64,000 nucleotides of DNA from DASTSN01 sp035549175 (GCA_035549175.1 DASZRL010000099.1:1-64000); one strand, 5' to 3'; shown: positions 42,007 to 51,350, counted from the stretch's first letter. Translations and numbers: made by a program. The notes: a model not told the origin generated them from the letters alone.

Positions 42007-42294
42007 TTAAGATGCTGTACTGGCCGAAAGTGCCGTATGGGTTACCCAGTTGAAAACGGATAGTTCGCTTTTGGCACTTGCAGGCAGATCATGCTGAATG
42101 CGGGTCTCAATCCGTTTCCCTTCCTCCAGGGTGAAATTTTCCACCTGAGCGCCGAAACAGTTAATCAGGAAAAGCACCTGGTTGCCATGAAGCCGGTCAA
42201 ACGTTCTTCGGCTTGGAGAGCCGGTAAAAAGGTGGTTCTTTCCTTCGTCCCAGGTATAATGCGTGCCTTCAAGATCCTTTCTTTGGAAGTACAT
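42007..42294 (-). CDS. Small protein of unknown function
   Basis: 95 residues, no signal peptide. Strand-rich middle (LHGNQVLFLINCFGAQVENFTLEEGKRIE) followed by a C-terminal helix region ending in a Ser/Ala/Thr tail. 16 bp upstream of the preceding minus-strand gene, so the two could form an operon. No known family. Confidence 0.55.
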   Translation of the reverse strand: MYFQRKDLEGTHYTWDEGKNHLFTGSPSRRTFDRLHGNQVLFLINCFGAQVENFTLEEGKRIETRIQHDLPASAKSELSVFNWVTHTALSASTAS

Positions 42295-42328
42295 ACGTTG
42301 CGATGATTTATTGGCGCGTTCCGTACAT

Positions 42329-42748
42329 TTAGTTAGTCAGGACGTCCGTATAAGTTTTGTCGAGCAGGTGAATGACGCCATTGGAACCCTGGCGGTCATG
42401 GGCGAGAATCTTGGCTCCCAGGACGCTTGTTTCACCATTTTGGATGCGGATCGTCACTTTCCTGCCTTTCAGGGCTGGTAGTGTCTCATTGTTCCGGAAA
42501 TCATAAAACAGCTTTTTACCGGTAAGAATATACCCGGATAAGAGATCCAGAAGACCGGGACGGTTTATGGGCTCCAGTAATTGATCAAAGGATAGCGAGG
42601 AAAGCCTTTTGAGAGCCAGGTTGACAGGTCCTAATATGGTGTAAGGACCGGATTCATTGAGAGTATCCTCCAATTCGGCTGCCTTTAACCCCAGACTGAA
42701 GAGGCTCAGGTTACGGTCGGCATGAAGAATCTGCAGGATAGTAGCCAT
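42329..42748 (-). CDS. Fasciclin-domain protein without signal peptide
   Basis: 139 residues, one fasciclin (FAS1) domain: FSLGLKAAELEDTLNESGPYTILGPVN at the N-terminus, then LLDLLSGYILTGK and the closing GSNGVIHLLDKTYT. FAS1 domains mediate adhesion, normally outside the cell. Here neither the start at 42748 nor the longer frame to 42778 gives a signal peptide or lipobox, so the protein looks cytoplasmic or leaves by another route. The YTILGPVN segment has Gly where most FAS1 domains have APTN. Confidence 0.75.
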   Translation of the reverse strand: MATILQILHADRNLSLFSLGLKAAELEDTLNESGPYTILGPVNLALKRLSSLSFDQLLEPINRPGLLDLLSGYILTGKKLFYDFRNNETLPALKGRKVTIRIQNGETSVLGAKILAHDRQGSNGVIHLLDKTYTDVLTN

Positions 42749-42780
42749 AAAATTACGCGCCAGATAGTTTGCAAACACCG

Positions 42781-42812
42781 AAAAAAAGGAGGAAGGGCCG
42801 TGAGGCCCTTCC
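42781..42812 (-). terminator. Terminator of the RRM protein gene
   Basis: Perfect 9-bp stem GGAAGGGCC / GGCCCTTCC with a 4-nt loop. On the minus strand it is followed by TCC and seven T. It lies 9 bp after the stop of the RRM gene. Confidence 0.85.
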
Positions 42813-42820
42813 TGCCCGGA

Positions 42821-43090
42821 TTACCATCTTTTTTTATCTTGCCTGTTTTCCTTTTCCCTGGCAACGGAAACGGAAATGGCACGACCCAGAATTTCCTTGC
42901 CGTTCAGATTGCCCATGGCCTGGTTGGCTTCGGTATTCGAGGACATTTCGACAAAACCAAAACCACGGCTTCTGCCTGTTTCACGGTCTGTAATAACCTT
43001 GGCTGAGTCGACCTGGCCAAAGGTTTCAAATAATTTACGCAGATCATCGTCACTGGTTTGGAATCCCAGGTTGGAAACGTACATGTTCAT
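42821..43090 (-). CDS. RRM-type RNA-binding protein
   Basis: 89 residues: one RNA recognition motif with RNP2 MYVSNL (residues 3-8) and RNP1 RGFGFVEM (about 42-49), and a short basic tail (REKENRQDKKRW). Small single-RRM proteins of bacteria are often cold-induced RNA chaperones. The start at 43090 is preferred; an ATG two codons later is possible. A strong terminator follows directly, so it is a single-gene unit. Confidence 0.92.
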   Translation of the reverse strand: MNMYVSNLGFQTSDDDLRKLFETFGQVDSAKVITDRETGRSRGFGFVEMSSNTEANQAMGNLNGKEILGRAISVSVAREKENRQDKKRW

Positions 43091-43614
43091 AAAAACACTT
43101 TTAATTTTTGAATGAATCGACAAATACGACAGCAAGAGAAAAGAGAAGAAAACGATTACAGATTCGAAAAGAGAGAAAGGTTGCTTATCCTGACGTAATG
43201 TTGCAGTATTTAATCTAATTGGATAAAGGTACTCTTTTTAGCATGGTGTACAAAATATATTAATCCGGCGTATCCGCTTGGAGTAGGCTACATGACTGGT
43301 TTCCAGCCTGTGACCGTCATTAAATTTCCTGGCTTTGCCTGATGCGGGGAGCGGTTCAGGGGAGAATTTTCAGGTAAGATAGCATGGAAATTTATTGGTA
43401 ACCCCAAAATTACCAAAATTTACGTGACGGGAATATCATCAGGTAGGCTGAGCGGAGGGGCCATCCCTGGATTCATGGGCTCGGGGATTGGACGCGCGGG
43501 CCAGCGTAGTGAAAAAGAAGCGGAAAGGAACCCGGCCAAATTAGCCGGTTTCTCAATGAAAAGGGAGTGATGGTCTGGTAGCGTCGACATCCGTAACATC
43601 GTAATCGATATACC
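43091..43614. other. Intergenic stretch, 524 bp, no gene recognised
   Basis: Upstream region of the divergent RRM and SRPBCC genes. The minus-strand frame 43420-43839 is open but runs opposite the SRPBCC gene and has no coding features. The A+T-rich part near 43130-43250 probably holds the RRM promoter and leader. Confidence 0.5.
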
Positions 43615-44079
43615 ATGGAACAACATGATTACAGCTGCGCTTTTGCAGTGGCCCAGTCGCCCCAGGAGGCATGGGATGCCATTTGCCGCGTAAATGACTG
43701 GTGGACACGAAACATGGAGGGCAGCGCCCGGCACGCTGGAGATCAGTTTCGCGTTCGGTTTGCGGCAACCTATGTGGAATTCCGGGTAGTGGAACAGGAA
43801 CCAACCCATACCATGAAGTGGCTGGTTACGGATTGCCACCTGGCCTGGCTGGATGACAAAAAGGAATGGAAGGATACCCAGCTCGTTTTTGAACTAGAAA
43901 CGACCGGACCTGAGACCCATGTCCGGTTGACCCACCTGGGACTTGTGCCCCGGATTCCCTGTTTTGAAGATTGCCGGAAGGGCTGGGACTTTTATGCCGG
44001 CGTAAGCCTTCGTCAGCTGATACAGACCGGTACAGGGTCACCTGACGCCGGTGTAACAGCCCGGACGGATGCGAACTGA
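43615..44079 (+). CDS. SRPBCC (AHSA1/START-like) domain protein
   Basis: 154 residues. The opening (YSCAFAVAQSPQEAWDAICRVNDWWT) and later strands (VEFRVVEQEPTHTMKWLV, THVRLTHLGLVP, ending in a helix with GWDFYAGVSLRQLIQTG) fit the helix-grip SRPBCC fold, AHSA1-like. Such proteins bind hydrophobic ligands or act as Hsp90 co-chaperone relatives. The specific role is unknown. The SDR gene follows on the same strand after 112 bp with its own promoter-like box. Confidence 0.8.
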   Translation: MEQHDYSCAFAVAQSPQEAWDAICRVNDWWTRNMEGSARHAGDQFRVRFAATYVEFRVVEQEPTHTMKWLVTDCHLAWLDDKKEWKDTQLVFELETTGPETHVRLTHLGLVPRIPCFEDCRKGWDFYAGVSLRQLIQTGTGSPDAGVTARTDAN

Positions 44080-44147
44080 ACGGAAGGCCGACCCGGTCAC
44101 CTGTCCGCACGTTGGCCCATACCGGGATTTGGATTACCCGGATAACC

Positions 44148-44155
44148 TACCTTTG
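44148..44155 (+). promoter_or_regulatory. Bacteroidota -7 box (TACCTTTG) before the SDR gene
   Basis: TACCTTTG fits TAnnTTTG, 36 bp before the ATG. A TTTG lies upstream at 44128-44131, but the spacer is only 16 bp, shorter than the usual 19-21. Confidence 0.5.
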
Positions 44156-44191
44156 CACAATACACAACCGATTGACTAAAATAATGCGACC

Positions 44192-44908
44192 ATGAGTAAA
44201 GATCTTTCAGGTAAAGTCGCCTATATCACAGGTGGCAGTAAAGGAATTGGATTAGGCGTTGCCAGAACCCTCCTGGCACAGGGCATGCGGGTGGCTATCA
44301 GCAGCCGCTCACTGGAAGCCGCCCGGCAGGCGGCCGCCAGTCTTTCCACGGATCCGCAACAGGTACTGGCAATCCAGTCCGATGTGGCCTCTGCGGAAGA
44401 TGAATCCCGCGCTATTCAGGAAGTATGTGCGAAATTTGGCGGCCTGGATGTGCTGGTTGCCAACGCAGGCGTAGGGCATTTTGCCAATATTGAAAGCCTC
44501 ACGGAGCAGGACTGGAAATCCACGATAGATACCAACCTGACCGGGGTATTTCACAGCGTGAAAGCGGGTCTGGATGCCCTGAAAAAATCCCGGGGGTACA
44601 TCATCACCGTGGCCAGCCTGGCCGGTACCAATTTCTTTGAGAACGGGGCTGCTTACAACGCCAGTAAATTCGGACTGGTTGGCTTTACCCAGGCCATCAT
44701 GCTGGACCTCCGTAAATACGGTATCAGGGTGACCACCATCATGCCGGGTTCCGTGGCTACCTATTTCAATAACCACGTTCCGAATGATTCCGATGCCTGG
44801 AAGATTCAGCCGGAGGATATCGGTGAAATCGTGCTTGATTTGCTTCGCATGCATCCCCGGACCCTTCCCAGCAAAATAGAGGTACGGCCTTCCATGCCGC
44901 CCAGGTAA
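44192..44908 (+). CDS. Short-chain dehydrogenase/reductase (SDR)
   Basis: 238 residues, classical SDR. NAD(P) motif TGGSKGIG at about 10-17, NAGVG in the fourth strand, and the catalytic YNASK with Tyr155 and Lys159, preceded by the serine in VASLAG. The FabG-like subgroup is likely, but SDR substrates cannot be predicted from motifs. Cofactor: an Arg or Ser in the SSRSLEAAR segment after the second strand suggests NADPH. Convergent with the ABC ATPase gene, 10 bp away. Confidence 0.9.
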   Translation: MSKDLSGKVAYITGGSKGIGLGVARTLLAQGMRVAISSRSLEAARQAAASLSTDPQQVLAIQSDVASAEDESRAIQEVCAKFGGLDVLVANAGVGHFANIESLTEQDWKSTIDTNLTGVFHSVKAGLDALKKSRGYIITVASLAGTNFFENGAAYNASKFGLVGFTQAIMLDLRKYGIRVTTIMPGSVATYFNNHVPNDSDAWKIQPEDIGEIVLDLLRMHPRTLPSKIEVRPSMPPR

Positions 44909-44918
44909 CAGGAAAGGC

Positions 44919-46394
44919 TTACCTCACGGAGTGGATCCGGCCATTCTCCAGTCGTAAAAAACGGGTTACACAGTCCGGTATGTCTTTTGGGTAATGGCTG
45001 ACAAACAGGAGGGTTACGGCGAATCGTTCACAAATCTGGTCGATCAGGCTGCGCAGCGAGCGCGTCTGCAACGGATCCATTCCCTGGGAAGGTTCGTCCA
45101 ATATAAGCAGGGGAGGCTGCTTGACCAGGGCTCTGGCCAGGAGTGCGAGCCTTTGCCGGCTCAGGGGAAGCTGGTAAAGGGGGCGATTCCGGCTGGCCGT
45201 TAGCTGAAGGGTCTCCAGCCAGGTATCGACCAATCTTTCCTGATCGGGACGCAGCGGCCGGAACAATCCGATCGTATCGAAAAGACCCGATCCCACCACC
45301 TGGTAGCAGGTAGCCTGCCGGTCAAAAAACTGGTGCAATTCCGGAGAAACCAGGCCAATGCGGCGCTTGATGTCCCAGATACTTTCTCCTTTGCCGCGCC
45401 TTTTGTCAAAAAGGTAGATCTCATTGGCGTAGGCCTGTGGGTTGTCGGCACTGATCAGGCTAAGCAGGGTGGACTTGCCGGCCCCGTTCGGCCCGGAAAT
45501 GCTCCAGTGTTCACCCCGCTTCACCTCCCAGTCAATGCCATCCAGCACTTTTCTGTCTCCGTACCGTACTGAAACGCGGACCATCCGGACAGCGTAATGA
45601 AAGGATTCGCCGGCCGGGGCCTGCGGAGCCGTCAGGGAATCGGGAAACCGGTACAGGGATGTCCCGGCCATTTCAGGATCCGTTTGCGTAAGGCCATCCC
45701 TGGGGCCCGCATAAACAAGGCGCCCTTGCTGCAGTACGACCAGGTGGGTTACACCGGCTGGCAGATCACCGACAGCGCAGATCAGTAGGACGGGTATCCC
45801 TGACCTATGGATGGCTTCCAGTACCTGCTGGAGGGTGCCACGCCCCTCAGCGTCCAGCCCCACAAAGGGGTTGTCCAGTATAAGCAGATCTGCGCCTGCC
45901 AGCAGGGCTTCCGCCAGTTGCAGGCGTTTGTTTTCCCCGTTGGAAAGCTGGATAAGCGGGCTGTCCAGTAGTTTATCCAGGTGGAGCAGGCGGATCCAGG
46001 TCAAATGGGCGGGTCCAAAGGCCGTTGTGGCGGCAAATTCACCCAGGGCCTGGCGAACCGTCTGGCTGTCCTCCGCATCCGAGGAATTGTACCGCTGCTG
46101 ATAATAGAAATCACTTGTATGGGATCGGTTGCGGAACCGGTGCTGTTGCTCGACCAGCAGGATCCGGGGCGCAGCCCCTTCCCGGACAGGCAGGTGGAAC
46201 CGGACCGTTCCCTTATGAAAAAGTTTGCCACACAAGGCCAGGGCAAGCGTCGTCTTCCCGCTGCCGGATTCCCCGGTAATGGCCCATTGCTGGCCTGGGA
46301 AAAGGGTGAAGCTGATATCCTGCAGCAGGGTGGCGCCGCCCAGCTGGACGGACAGTTTGTCTATTTCGATCAGGGGCGTTTGCCTTTCCTTCAT
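44919..46394 (-). CDS. Tandem-domain ABC ATPase, ModF-like
   Basis: 491 residues with two ABC domains and no membrane segment. Domain 1 (about 8-230): Walker A GESGSGKTT, signature LSNGENKRL, Walker B LLILDNP. Domain 2 (about 270-491): Walker A GPNGAGKST, a degenerate signature region (LPLSRQRLALLARAL) and Walker B LLILDEP. The layout and the WAITGESGSGK / WSISGPNGAGK wording are those of ModF (PhrA), a soluble protein linked to molybdate uptake or DNA photorepair operons but of unclear function. No mod genes are near. In domain 1 the last Walker B residue is Asn instead of the catalytic Glu. Confidence 0.8.
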   Translation of the reverse strand: MKERQTPLIEIDKLSVQLGGATLLQDISFTLFPGQQWAITGESGSGKTTLALALCGKLFHKGTVRFHLPVREGAAPRILLVEQQHRFRNRSHTSDFYYQQRYNSSDAEDSQTVRQALGEFAATTAFGPAHLTWIRLLHLDKLLDSPLIQLSNGENKRLQLAEALLAGADLLILDNPFVGLDAEGRGTLQQVLEAIHRSGIPVLLICAVGDLPAGVTHLVVLQQGRLVYAGPRDGLTQTDPEMAGTSLYRFPDSLTAPQAPAGESFHYAVRMVRVSVRYGDRKVLDGIDWEVKRGEHWSISGPNGAGKSTLLSLISADNPQAYANEIYLFDKRRGKGESIWDIKRRIGLVSPELHQFFDRQATCYQVVGSGLFDTIGLFRPLRPDQERLVDTWLETLQLTASRNRPLYQLPLSRQRLALLARALVKQPPLLILDEPSQGMDPLQTRSLRSLIDQICERFAVTLLFVSHYPKDIPDCVTRFLRLENGRIHSVR

Positions 46395-46484
46395 GGGTCT
46401 GCCCGGGGGAGTTAGGTGGGTAAAGATACAGGCTGCCGGCCGATCCGGGGATCGAGAGGGCCGCCGGGGGACGGATCAAATAGC

Positions 46485-46511
46485 GGAGTCCCGGCGAGGG
46501 GCCGGGACTCC
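46485..46511. terminator. Perfect 11-bp hairpin, weak U-tract
   Basis: GGAGTCCCGGC / GCCGGGACTCC with a 5-nt loop, 53 bp after the stop of the T9SS cargo gene. No T-run follows on the minus strand, so the terminator call is moderate. Confidence 0.5.
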
Positions 46512-46564
46512 TTGGGTAACGGTGGTGGGTACGGTGGCAAAATATGCTGAATGAAACGAGTTGC

Positions 46565-47992
46565 CTATTGTTTGAGAATCTTCTGGGTATAGGCCAGCTG
46601 GCTGCCACACTGGACTCTCGCTATATAGATGCCAGCGGTCAGCCGGCTCATGTCTACGGTATTTACACCGGGTTGTAGCTGCTGGCGGGCGATCATCCGG
46701 CCAGCCTGGTCAAATAGCTGCACGAACGAAGTCGCTCCGGTGGATTCCGAACCTTGCCCGGTGATATTCAGGTAATCGCGGGCCGGGTTGGGCCAGATGG
46801 ATACCGTAGCCTGGCTGGAGCCCAGTTGCAGGGAGCGGACGGGCGAATAGGAAAAACTTCCATCCAGGTCCACCTGCTTGATCCGAAACGAAGTGGTCCC
46901 GTAAAACTGGCTGTTGTAGGTATAGGCATAGCTTACATCGGTTCCCGTTTGGTTCTTGCTGGGTACGAAGGTTACGGTCTCCCAGGTCTTGCCATCCAGG
47001 CTGCGCTCTACATAGAATCCCTTGTTATTTTCCTCTGACACCGTCCAGGAAAGGGCCACATTGCCATTGTTCTGGGCGGTAGTCGAGAAGTTAAGCCATT
47101 TTACAGGCAACACCGAGGTCGGGAAGCTTTGGGAGGTAAGGTCATTACTCATACCGGATTTGGCAAATTTGCTGACATAAATCAACGAAGTGCTGTTGGT
47201 GGTCTGCAGGCGATACAGCTTGTCCTCTGAAGAAGCCAGCAAAATATCTCCGTTCACATCAAAGGCAATACCCATGAAGCTCTTGCCAGCCGGTGTGGCC
47301 GTGGTCGGCGCGATAAATCGTTTTACCTTAATCTGTGCCGTGGCTACGGTGGGCAGGGGTGCCATGATCTCGTACAGCCCGTAGTTCGAATTACTGGAGG
47401 TTACCAGCCAGACATTCCCGTAGCCATCAATGGCCATGTCGCCGGAATTCTGAGCCTTGATGATGCTGGTGACGTTGTTATTATCCTGGTCAACAAAGTT
47501 GCTGGTGATCTTGGTCCAGGTGTTCAAGGCGATATTGTAATAGCTCATGGTACCGTTGACATCGATCGTATAGTACCCGGTACCGGTGGCATTGACACAA
47601 CCGGTGTGGGTTGTGGCGGTACAGGTGCTTGCCGCCAGGATAGTGACATTACCGGTAACGGGGTTGAACGAGACGAACTCTTCCGGGGAGGTTCCCACAT
47701 TGCGTTTGAAGTAGTAGAATTTTCCGTTGAAGGCGTTATACCCCAGGCCGTTTGCCTGGTTGACCGCGTTCCCGGAGTAGGTCGTATTTTTAATGACCTG
47801 GTGGGTAGCGCCCGTAGTAATGTTGATCTCATCGATTTCCCCGTTACCGGACAAGCCATAAATGTAAATGGAAGGGCTGCCGAGGGTCACGGGGTAGGTT
47901 TGGGCAGAAACGGTTCCGGCAGCGAGCAGCAGCAAAACCGGGAGGAAAAAGTTCAGGGCACCATTTACCTGCTGGGTAAAATTCAGTTTCAT
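46565..47992 (-). CDS. T9SS-secreted protein with C-terminal sorting domain
   Basis: 475 residues. Signal peptide (about 1-30), then a six- to seven-bladed propeller-like region of weak repeats with Thr/Asn/Gly-rich strands (30-310), an FN3-like linker (WLNFSTTAQNNGNVALSWTVSEENNKGFYVERSLDG, in part), and the type-A T9SS domain at the end: VSIWPNPARDYLNI ... GRMIARQQLQPG ... MSRLTAGIYIARV ... TQKILKQ. It is exported through the Sec and type IX systems and probably anchored on the surface or released. The substrate of the propeller is unknown. Confidence 0.9.
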   Translation of the reverse strand: MKLNFTQQVNGALNFFLPVLLLLAAGTVSAQTYPVTLGSPSIYIYGLSGNGEIDEINITTGATHQVIKNTTYSGNAVNQANGLGYNAFNGKFYYFKRNVGTSPEEFVSFNPVTGNVTILAASTCTATTHTGCVNATGTGYYTIDVNGTMSYYNIALNTWTKITSNFVDQDNNNVTSIIKAQNSGDMAIDGYGNVWLVTSSNSNYGLYEIMAPLPTVATAQIKVKRFIAPTTATPAGKSFMGIAFDVNGDILLASSEDKLYRLQTTNSTSLIYVSKFAKSGMSNDLTSQSFPTSVLPVKWLNFSTTAQNNGNVALSWTVSEENNKGFYVERSLDGKTWETVTFVPSKNQTGTDVSYAYTYNSQFYGTTSFRIKQVDLDGSFSYSPVRSLQLGSSQATVSIWPNPARDYLNITGQGSESTGATSFVQLFDQAGRMIARQQLQPGVNTVDMSRLTAGIYIARVQCGSQLAYTQKILKQ

Positions 47993-48717
47993 TTTTTTCG
48001 GGTTTACAGATTAAAAAAAACTGATTTTTCTGCCGGATGGATTGGATAAGGTGGCAGGGAATTCGAAACAGCGAAACGTCCTTATGAGGGCTGTTCTACT
48101 GGTCTGCCGGACTTGACCCGGGATGATGAAGTGGAATTTCTGCAGGGAGAAATACGAGGCGGAGATTGCAATTCATCATAAGGTTCGGATCAAATACGAT
48201 GTAAATTTAGTAACGGAATTTACGTATCTGCAATAGGAAAACTACGTACAACGATCAAGGGCCTTTCCTGAACATAACAACTTGCTTAACTATCAGACCG
48301 TTACAGGCAAAAAAAAAATTGCATTTTTCACGGTTTCAGGCACCGGAACTCCCTGCGGGCTTCTTTTGGGTGGCATGAATTCCTGAGGCCAGGGCCTGAA
48401 GGCCGGCCGCAATATGAATAGGATCCCTGAAAATATCGTAAAGCGGGTAGGGTTTACCCTTGATTCTACCCGGGAAATATCCAGGGGGAAGTCCTTTGCG
48501 CCGGTATCCACTTCAACCGGCTGGTTTTCAAAAAACAAGCCGGCATTTTTCCACAACAGGTTAATAACTACGGGGTGAAGGGGCTAGGACTGTTTTGGTA
48601 TATTTGCCCGGCCGGCGGGATACGCCGGTACCGGGTTTCATGGCACGAATCCGGATTTTAATGCGTTAATAGTCAATTAAATAGACGAAAATCGGGTCCT
48701 GCGGGATCCTGGAAACC
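47993..48717. other. Intergenic region, 725 bp, with candidate parE promoter
   Basis: Between the minus-strand T9SS gene and parE. TATATTTG at 48599-48606 fits the -7 consensus, 112 bp before the parE start; no -33 element is evident. The 87-codon minus-strand frame at 48293-48556 has no coding features and is not called. A run of nine A at about 48310 and a few short palindromes are all else I see. Confidence 0.45.
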
Positions 48718-50622
48718 ATGGCGAAAGAAAAGGAAACCTCGGCGCTGTTCGATTATTCAGAGGAAAGTGTAAAGACCCTTGACTGGAAAGAACATATCCG
48801 GCTCCGTCCGGGTATGTATATCGGCAAGCTGGGTGATGGCAGCAGTCCGGACGATGGCATATATGTCCTGGTCAAGGAAGTCATCGATAACTGCATCGAT
48901 GAGTTCACGATGGGATACGGCAAGACCGTGGAGCTCTCCATAGAAGGCCGTCAGGTGACCGTTCGGGATTATGGACGCGGGATCCCGTTGGGTAAAGTAG
49001 TGGATGTCGTAAGCAAGATCAATACCGGCGCCAAATATGACAGCAAGGCCTTCCAGAAATCCGTGGGCCTGAACGGTGTCGGTACCAAGGCCGTGAACGC
49101 CTTAAGCACTTATTTTAAGGTGACTGCCATCCGGGAGGGCCGTGAAAAGACCGCTGAGTTTGAACGCGGCGTCCTGGTTAAGGAATATAAGGAGGGTAAG
49201 ACCCAGGAACCCAACGGTACCCTGGTGACCTTCATCCCGGACGAATCAGTCTTTAAAAATTTCAAGTTTCATCCGGAATTCCTGGAAAATCAGATCTGGA
49301 ACTATTGCTTTCTCAATGCCGGTCTGCGTATTCTTTTCAACGGTAAGACCTACACCAGTAAAAACGGCCTGCTGGACCTGCTCCAGCGAAAGACCAATGA
49401 GGATGAAATTCGTTACCCGATCATTCATCTGAAGGGAGACGATATCGAGGTGGCCATTACGCATAATAATGATTACGGAGAAGATATTTACAGTTTTGTC
49501 AACGGCCAGCATACCACCCAGGGGGGCACCCATCAGCAGGCCTTTCGGGAAGCCTTTGTCAAAACGATCCGGGATTTTTACAAGAAGGACTACGACGCGG
49601 CCGATATCCGGACCGGCATCGTGGCTGCCATTTCGGTACGGGTGGTGGAACCGGTATTTGAATCCCAGACCAAAACTAAACTGGGGTCCGTTAATGTGGA
49701 TGTATCCGGCCCGACGATGCGCCAGTTCGTGGGGGATTTCCTGAGCAGGGAGCTGGATAATTACCTCCATAAGAACCCCTCGACAGCCGAAGCCCTGAAA
49801 AAGCGTATTGAACAGAGCGAGCGGGAACGCAAAGAGCTTGCCGGGATCAAGAAGCTGGCCAACGAGCGGGCCAAGAAGGCCAATTTGCATAATCGCAAAC
49901 TGCGGGATTGCCGGATCCATCTCAATGACGAGTTGCCCGCCAAGGGCCGGGAAGAGCTGCTGGCCAAACAACGCGAAACCACCATTTTTATCACGGAGGG
50001 GGATAGTGCCAGCGGATCGATTACCAAGGCGCGACAGGTGGAAACCCAGGCGGTATTCAGCCTGCGTGGCAAACCATTGAACTGTTATGGCCTGACCAAA
50101 AAGGTGGTTTATGAAAATGAGGAGTTTAACCTGTTGCAGCACGCCCTTAATATCGAGGAGGGGCTGGAAGGGCTCCGGTTCAATAATGTGGTGATCGCCA
50201 CGGATGCCGACGTCGACGGTATGCACATCCGCCTGTTGCTGATGACCTTTTTTCTGCAGTTTTTCCCCGATCTGGTCAAGCATGAAAAGGTATATGTACT
50301 GGAAACCCCGCTTTTCCGCGTTCGCAATAAACAGGAGACCATATATTGCTATGATGAATCCGAAAAACAGGCTGCCGTGCGCAAACTGGGGGGCAAGCCC
50401 GAGATAACCCGTTTCAAGGGACTCGGAGAAATCAGCCCCGATGAATTTTCCCGGTTCATCGGTCCGGACATGCGCAAACAACTGATGCGCCTGGAACAGG
50501 GTGATCATATCCAGCAGCTGCTGGAATACTATATGGGGAAGAACACCTCCGAGCGTCAGGAATTTATTATTGACAATCTCCGGGTGGAGATGGATAAGGT
50601 GGAGGAAACTGCTGAGGCTTGA
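48718..50622 (+). CDS. parE: DNA topoisomerase IV subunit B (ParE)
   Basis: 634 residues. GHKL ATPase domain at the N-terminus (LRPGMYIGKLGD, VKEVIDNCIDEF with the catalytic Glu-Asn pair, DYGRGIP, GLNGVGTKAVNALS), transducer with the QTKTKL switch loop, then the TOPRIM part: FITEGDSASGSI, DADVDGMHIRLLL and KGLGEISP. It is paired with the parC-like gene 1.6 kb downstream in the same operon, and the wording (NTGAKYDSKAF) fits the ParE group of this phylum rather than GyrB. Topoisomerase IV unlinks daughter chromosomes with ATP. Confidence 0.93.
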   Translation: MAKEKETSALFDYSEESVKTLDWKEHIRLRPGMYIGKLGDGSSPDDGIYVLVKEVIDNCIDEFTMGYGKTVELSIEGRQVTVRDYGRGIPLGKVVDVVSKINTGAKYDSKAFQKSVGLNGVGTKAVNALSTYFKVTAIREGREKTAEFERGVLVKEYKEGKTQEPNGTLVTFIPDESVFKNFKFHPEFLENQIWNYCFLNAGLRILFNGKTYTSKNGLLDLLQRKTNEDEIRYPIIHLKGDDIEVAITHNNDYGEDIYSFVNGQHTTQGGTHQQAFREAFVKTIRDFYKKDYDAADIRTGIVAAISVRVVEPVFESQTKTKLGSVNVDVSGPTMRQFVGDFLSRELDNYLHKNPSTAEALKKRIEQSERERKELAGIKKLANERAKKANLHNRKLRDCRIHLNDELPAKGREELLAKQRETTIFITEGDSASGSITKARQVETQAVFSLRGKPLNCYGLTKKVVYENEEFNLLQHALNIEEGLEGLRFNNVVIATDADVDGMHIRLLLMTFFLQFFPDLVKHEKVYVLETPLFRVRNKQETIYCYDESEKQAAVRKLGGKPEITRFKGLGEISPDEFSRFIGPDMRKQLMRLEQGDHIQQLLEYYMGKNTSERQEFIIDNLRVEMDKVEETAEA

Positions 50623-51350
50623 CAAAACTGGCGATCATACGGAAAGCAAAGTCCCTGCTGATGCGATGGCGCGTGGACCGGGTTGTTCAACCGGTCAGCG
50701 GCCTGCTGCTCAATATGATTTATATCGGCCAACTGAGCCGTTGGCGCCACCGCACACCGGTCAGGGGGTATAATGACTGGTATCAGCGGTCCTGGGATTA
50801 CCAGCGGCGCTTCCGGCTGTATGAAGCGATCAGCCAGTCCGAGGGATTGGCCCGGGACCCCCTGGATTATTTTGAATTTGGAGTATGCGGGGGATTTTCC
50901 TTCCGGTGGTGGCTGGCGCACAACAGCCATCCCGAATCCCATTTTTACGGGTTTGACACTTTTGAGGGCCTGCCGGAAGCCTTCGGCCCCTTCGGCAAAG
51001 GGGAGATGGCGGTGTCGCTGGAGTCACTGGAGATTGTGGATCCCAGGGCCCGGTTCTACAAGGGGCTTTTCCAGGACACCCTGGTTCCGTTCCTGGACCA
51101 ATACCCGGCCGGGCGTCGCAAACTGATCCACCTGGACGCAGACCTTTTCAGTTCCACCCTGTTCGCCCTTTCCCAGCTTTACCGGTTTTTGCAGGACGGG
51201 GATATCCTGCTGTTTGATGAATTTGCGGTGCCCCGGCACGAATTCCGGGCCTTCCAGCTGTTTACCGAAAGCTTCTATGTGCAGTACGAAGTGATCGGGG
51301 CAGCCAATAATTATTTGTTTGTGGCAGTAAAAATCAAGAAGCACGTATGA
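50619..51350 (+). CDS. TylF/MycF-like class I SAM methyltransferase
   Basis: 243 residues from a TTG at 50619 that overlaps the parE stop (TTGA); the next in-frame ATG (MRWRVDRVV) is about 14 codons later and is an alternative. The core is a Rossmann methyltransferase: DYFEFGVCGGFSFRWWL (SAM-binding loop, about 87-103), FYGFDTFEGLPEAFG, then KLIHLDADLFSSTLFAL and LLFDEF, the pattern of the TylF (macrocin O-methyltransferase) family with its metal-binding Asp residues. Substrate unknown. It lies inside the topoisomerase IV operon by tight overlaps on both sides. Confidence 0.8.
   Translation: MTKLAIIRKAKSLLMRWRVDRVVQPVSGLLLNMIYIGQLSRWRHRTPVRGYNDWYQRSWDYQRRFRLYEAISQSEGLARDPLDYFEFGVCGGFSFRWWLAHNSHPESHFYGFDTFEGLPEAFGPFGKGEMAVSLESLEIVDPRARFYKGLFQDTLVPFLDQYPAGRRKLIHLDADLFSSTLFALSQLYRFLQDGDILLFDEFAVPRHEFRAFQLFTESFYVQYEVIGAANNYLFVAVKIKKHV

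Noticed and set aside
43420..43839. 139-codon minus-strand frame opposite the SRPBCC gene
   Set aside because: Half of it is antisense to a convincing SRPBCC gene, and the peptide shows no domain pattern.
48293..48556. 87-codon minus-strand frame in the region before parE
   Set aside because: No coding features, no homology pattern and a poly-A/T tract inside; treated as chance.
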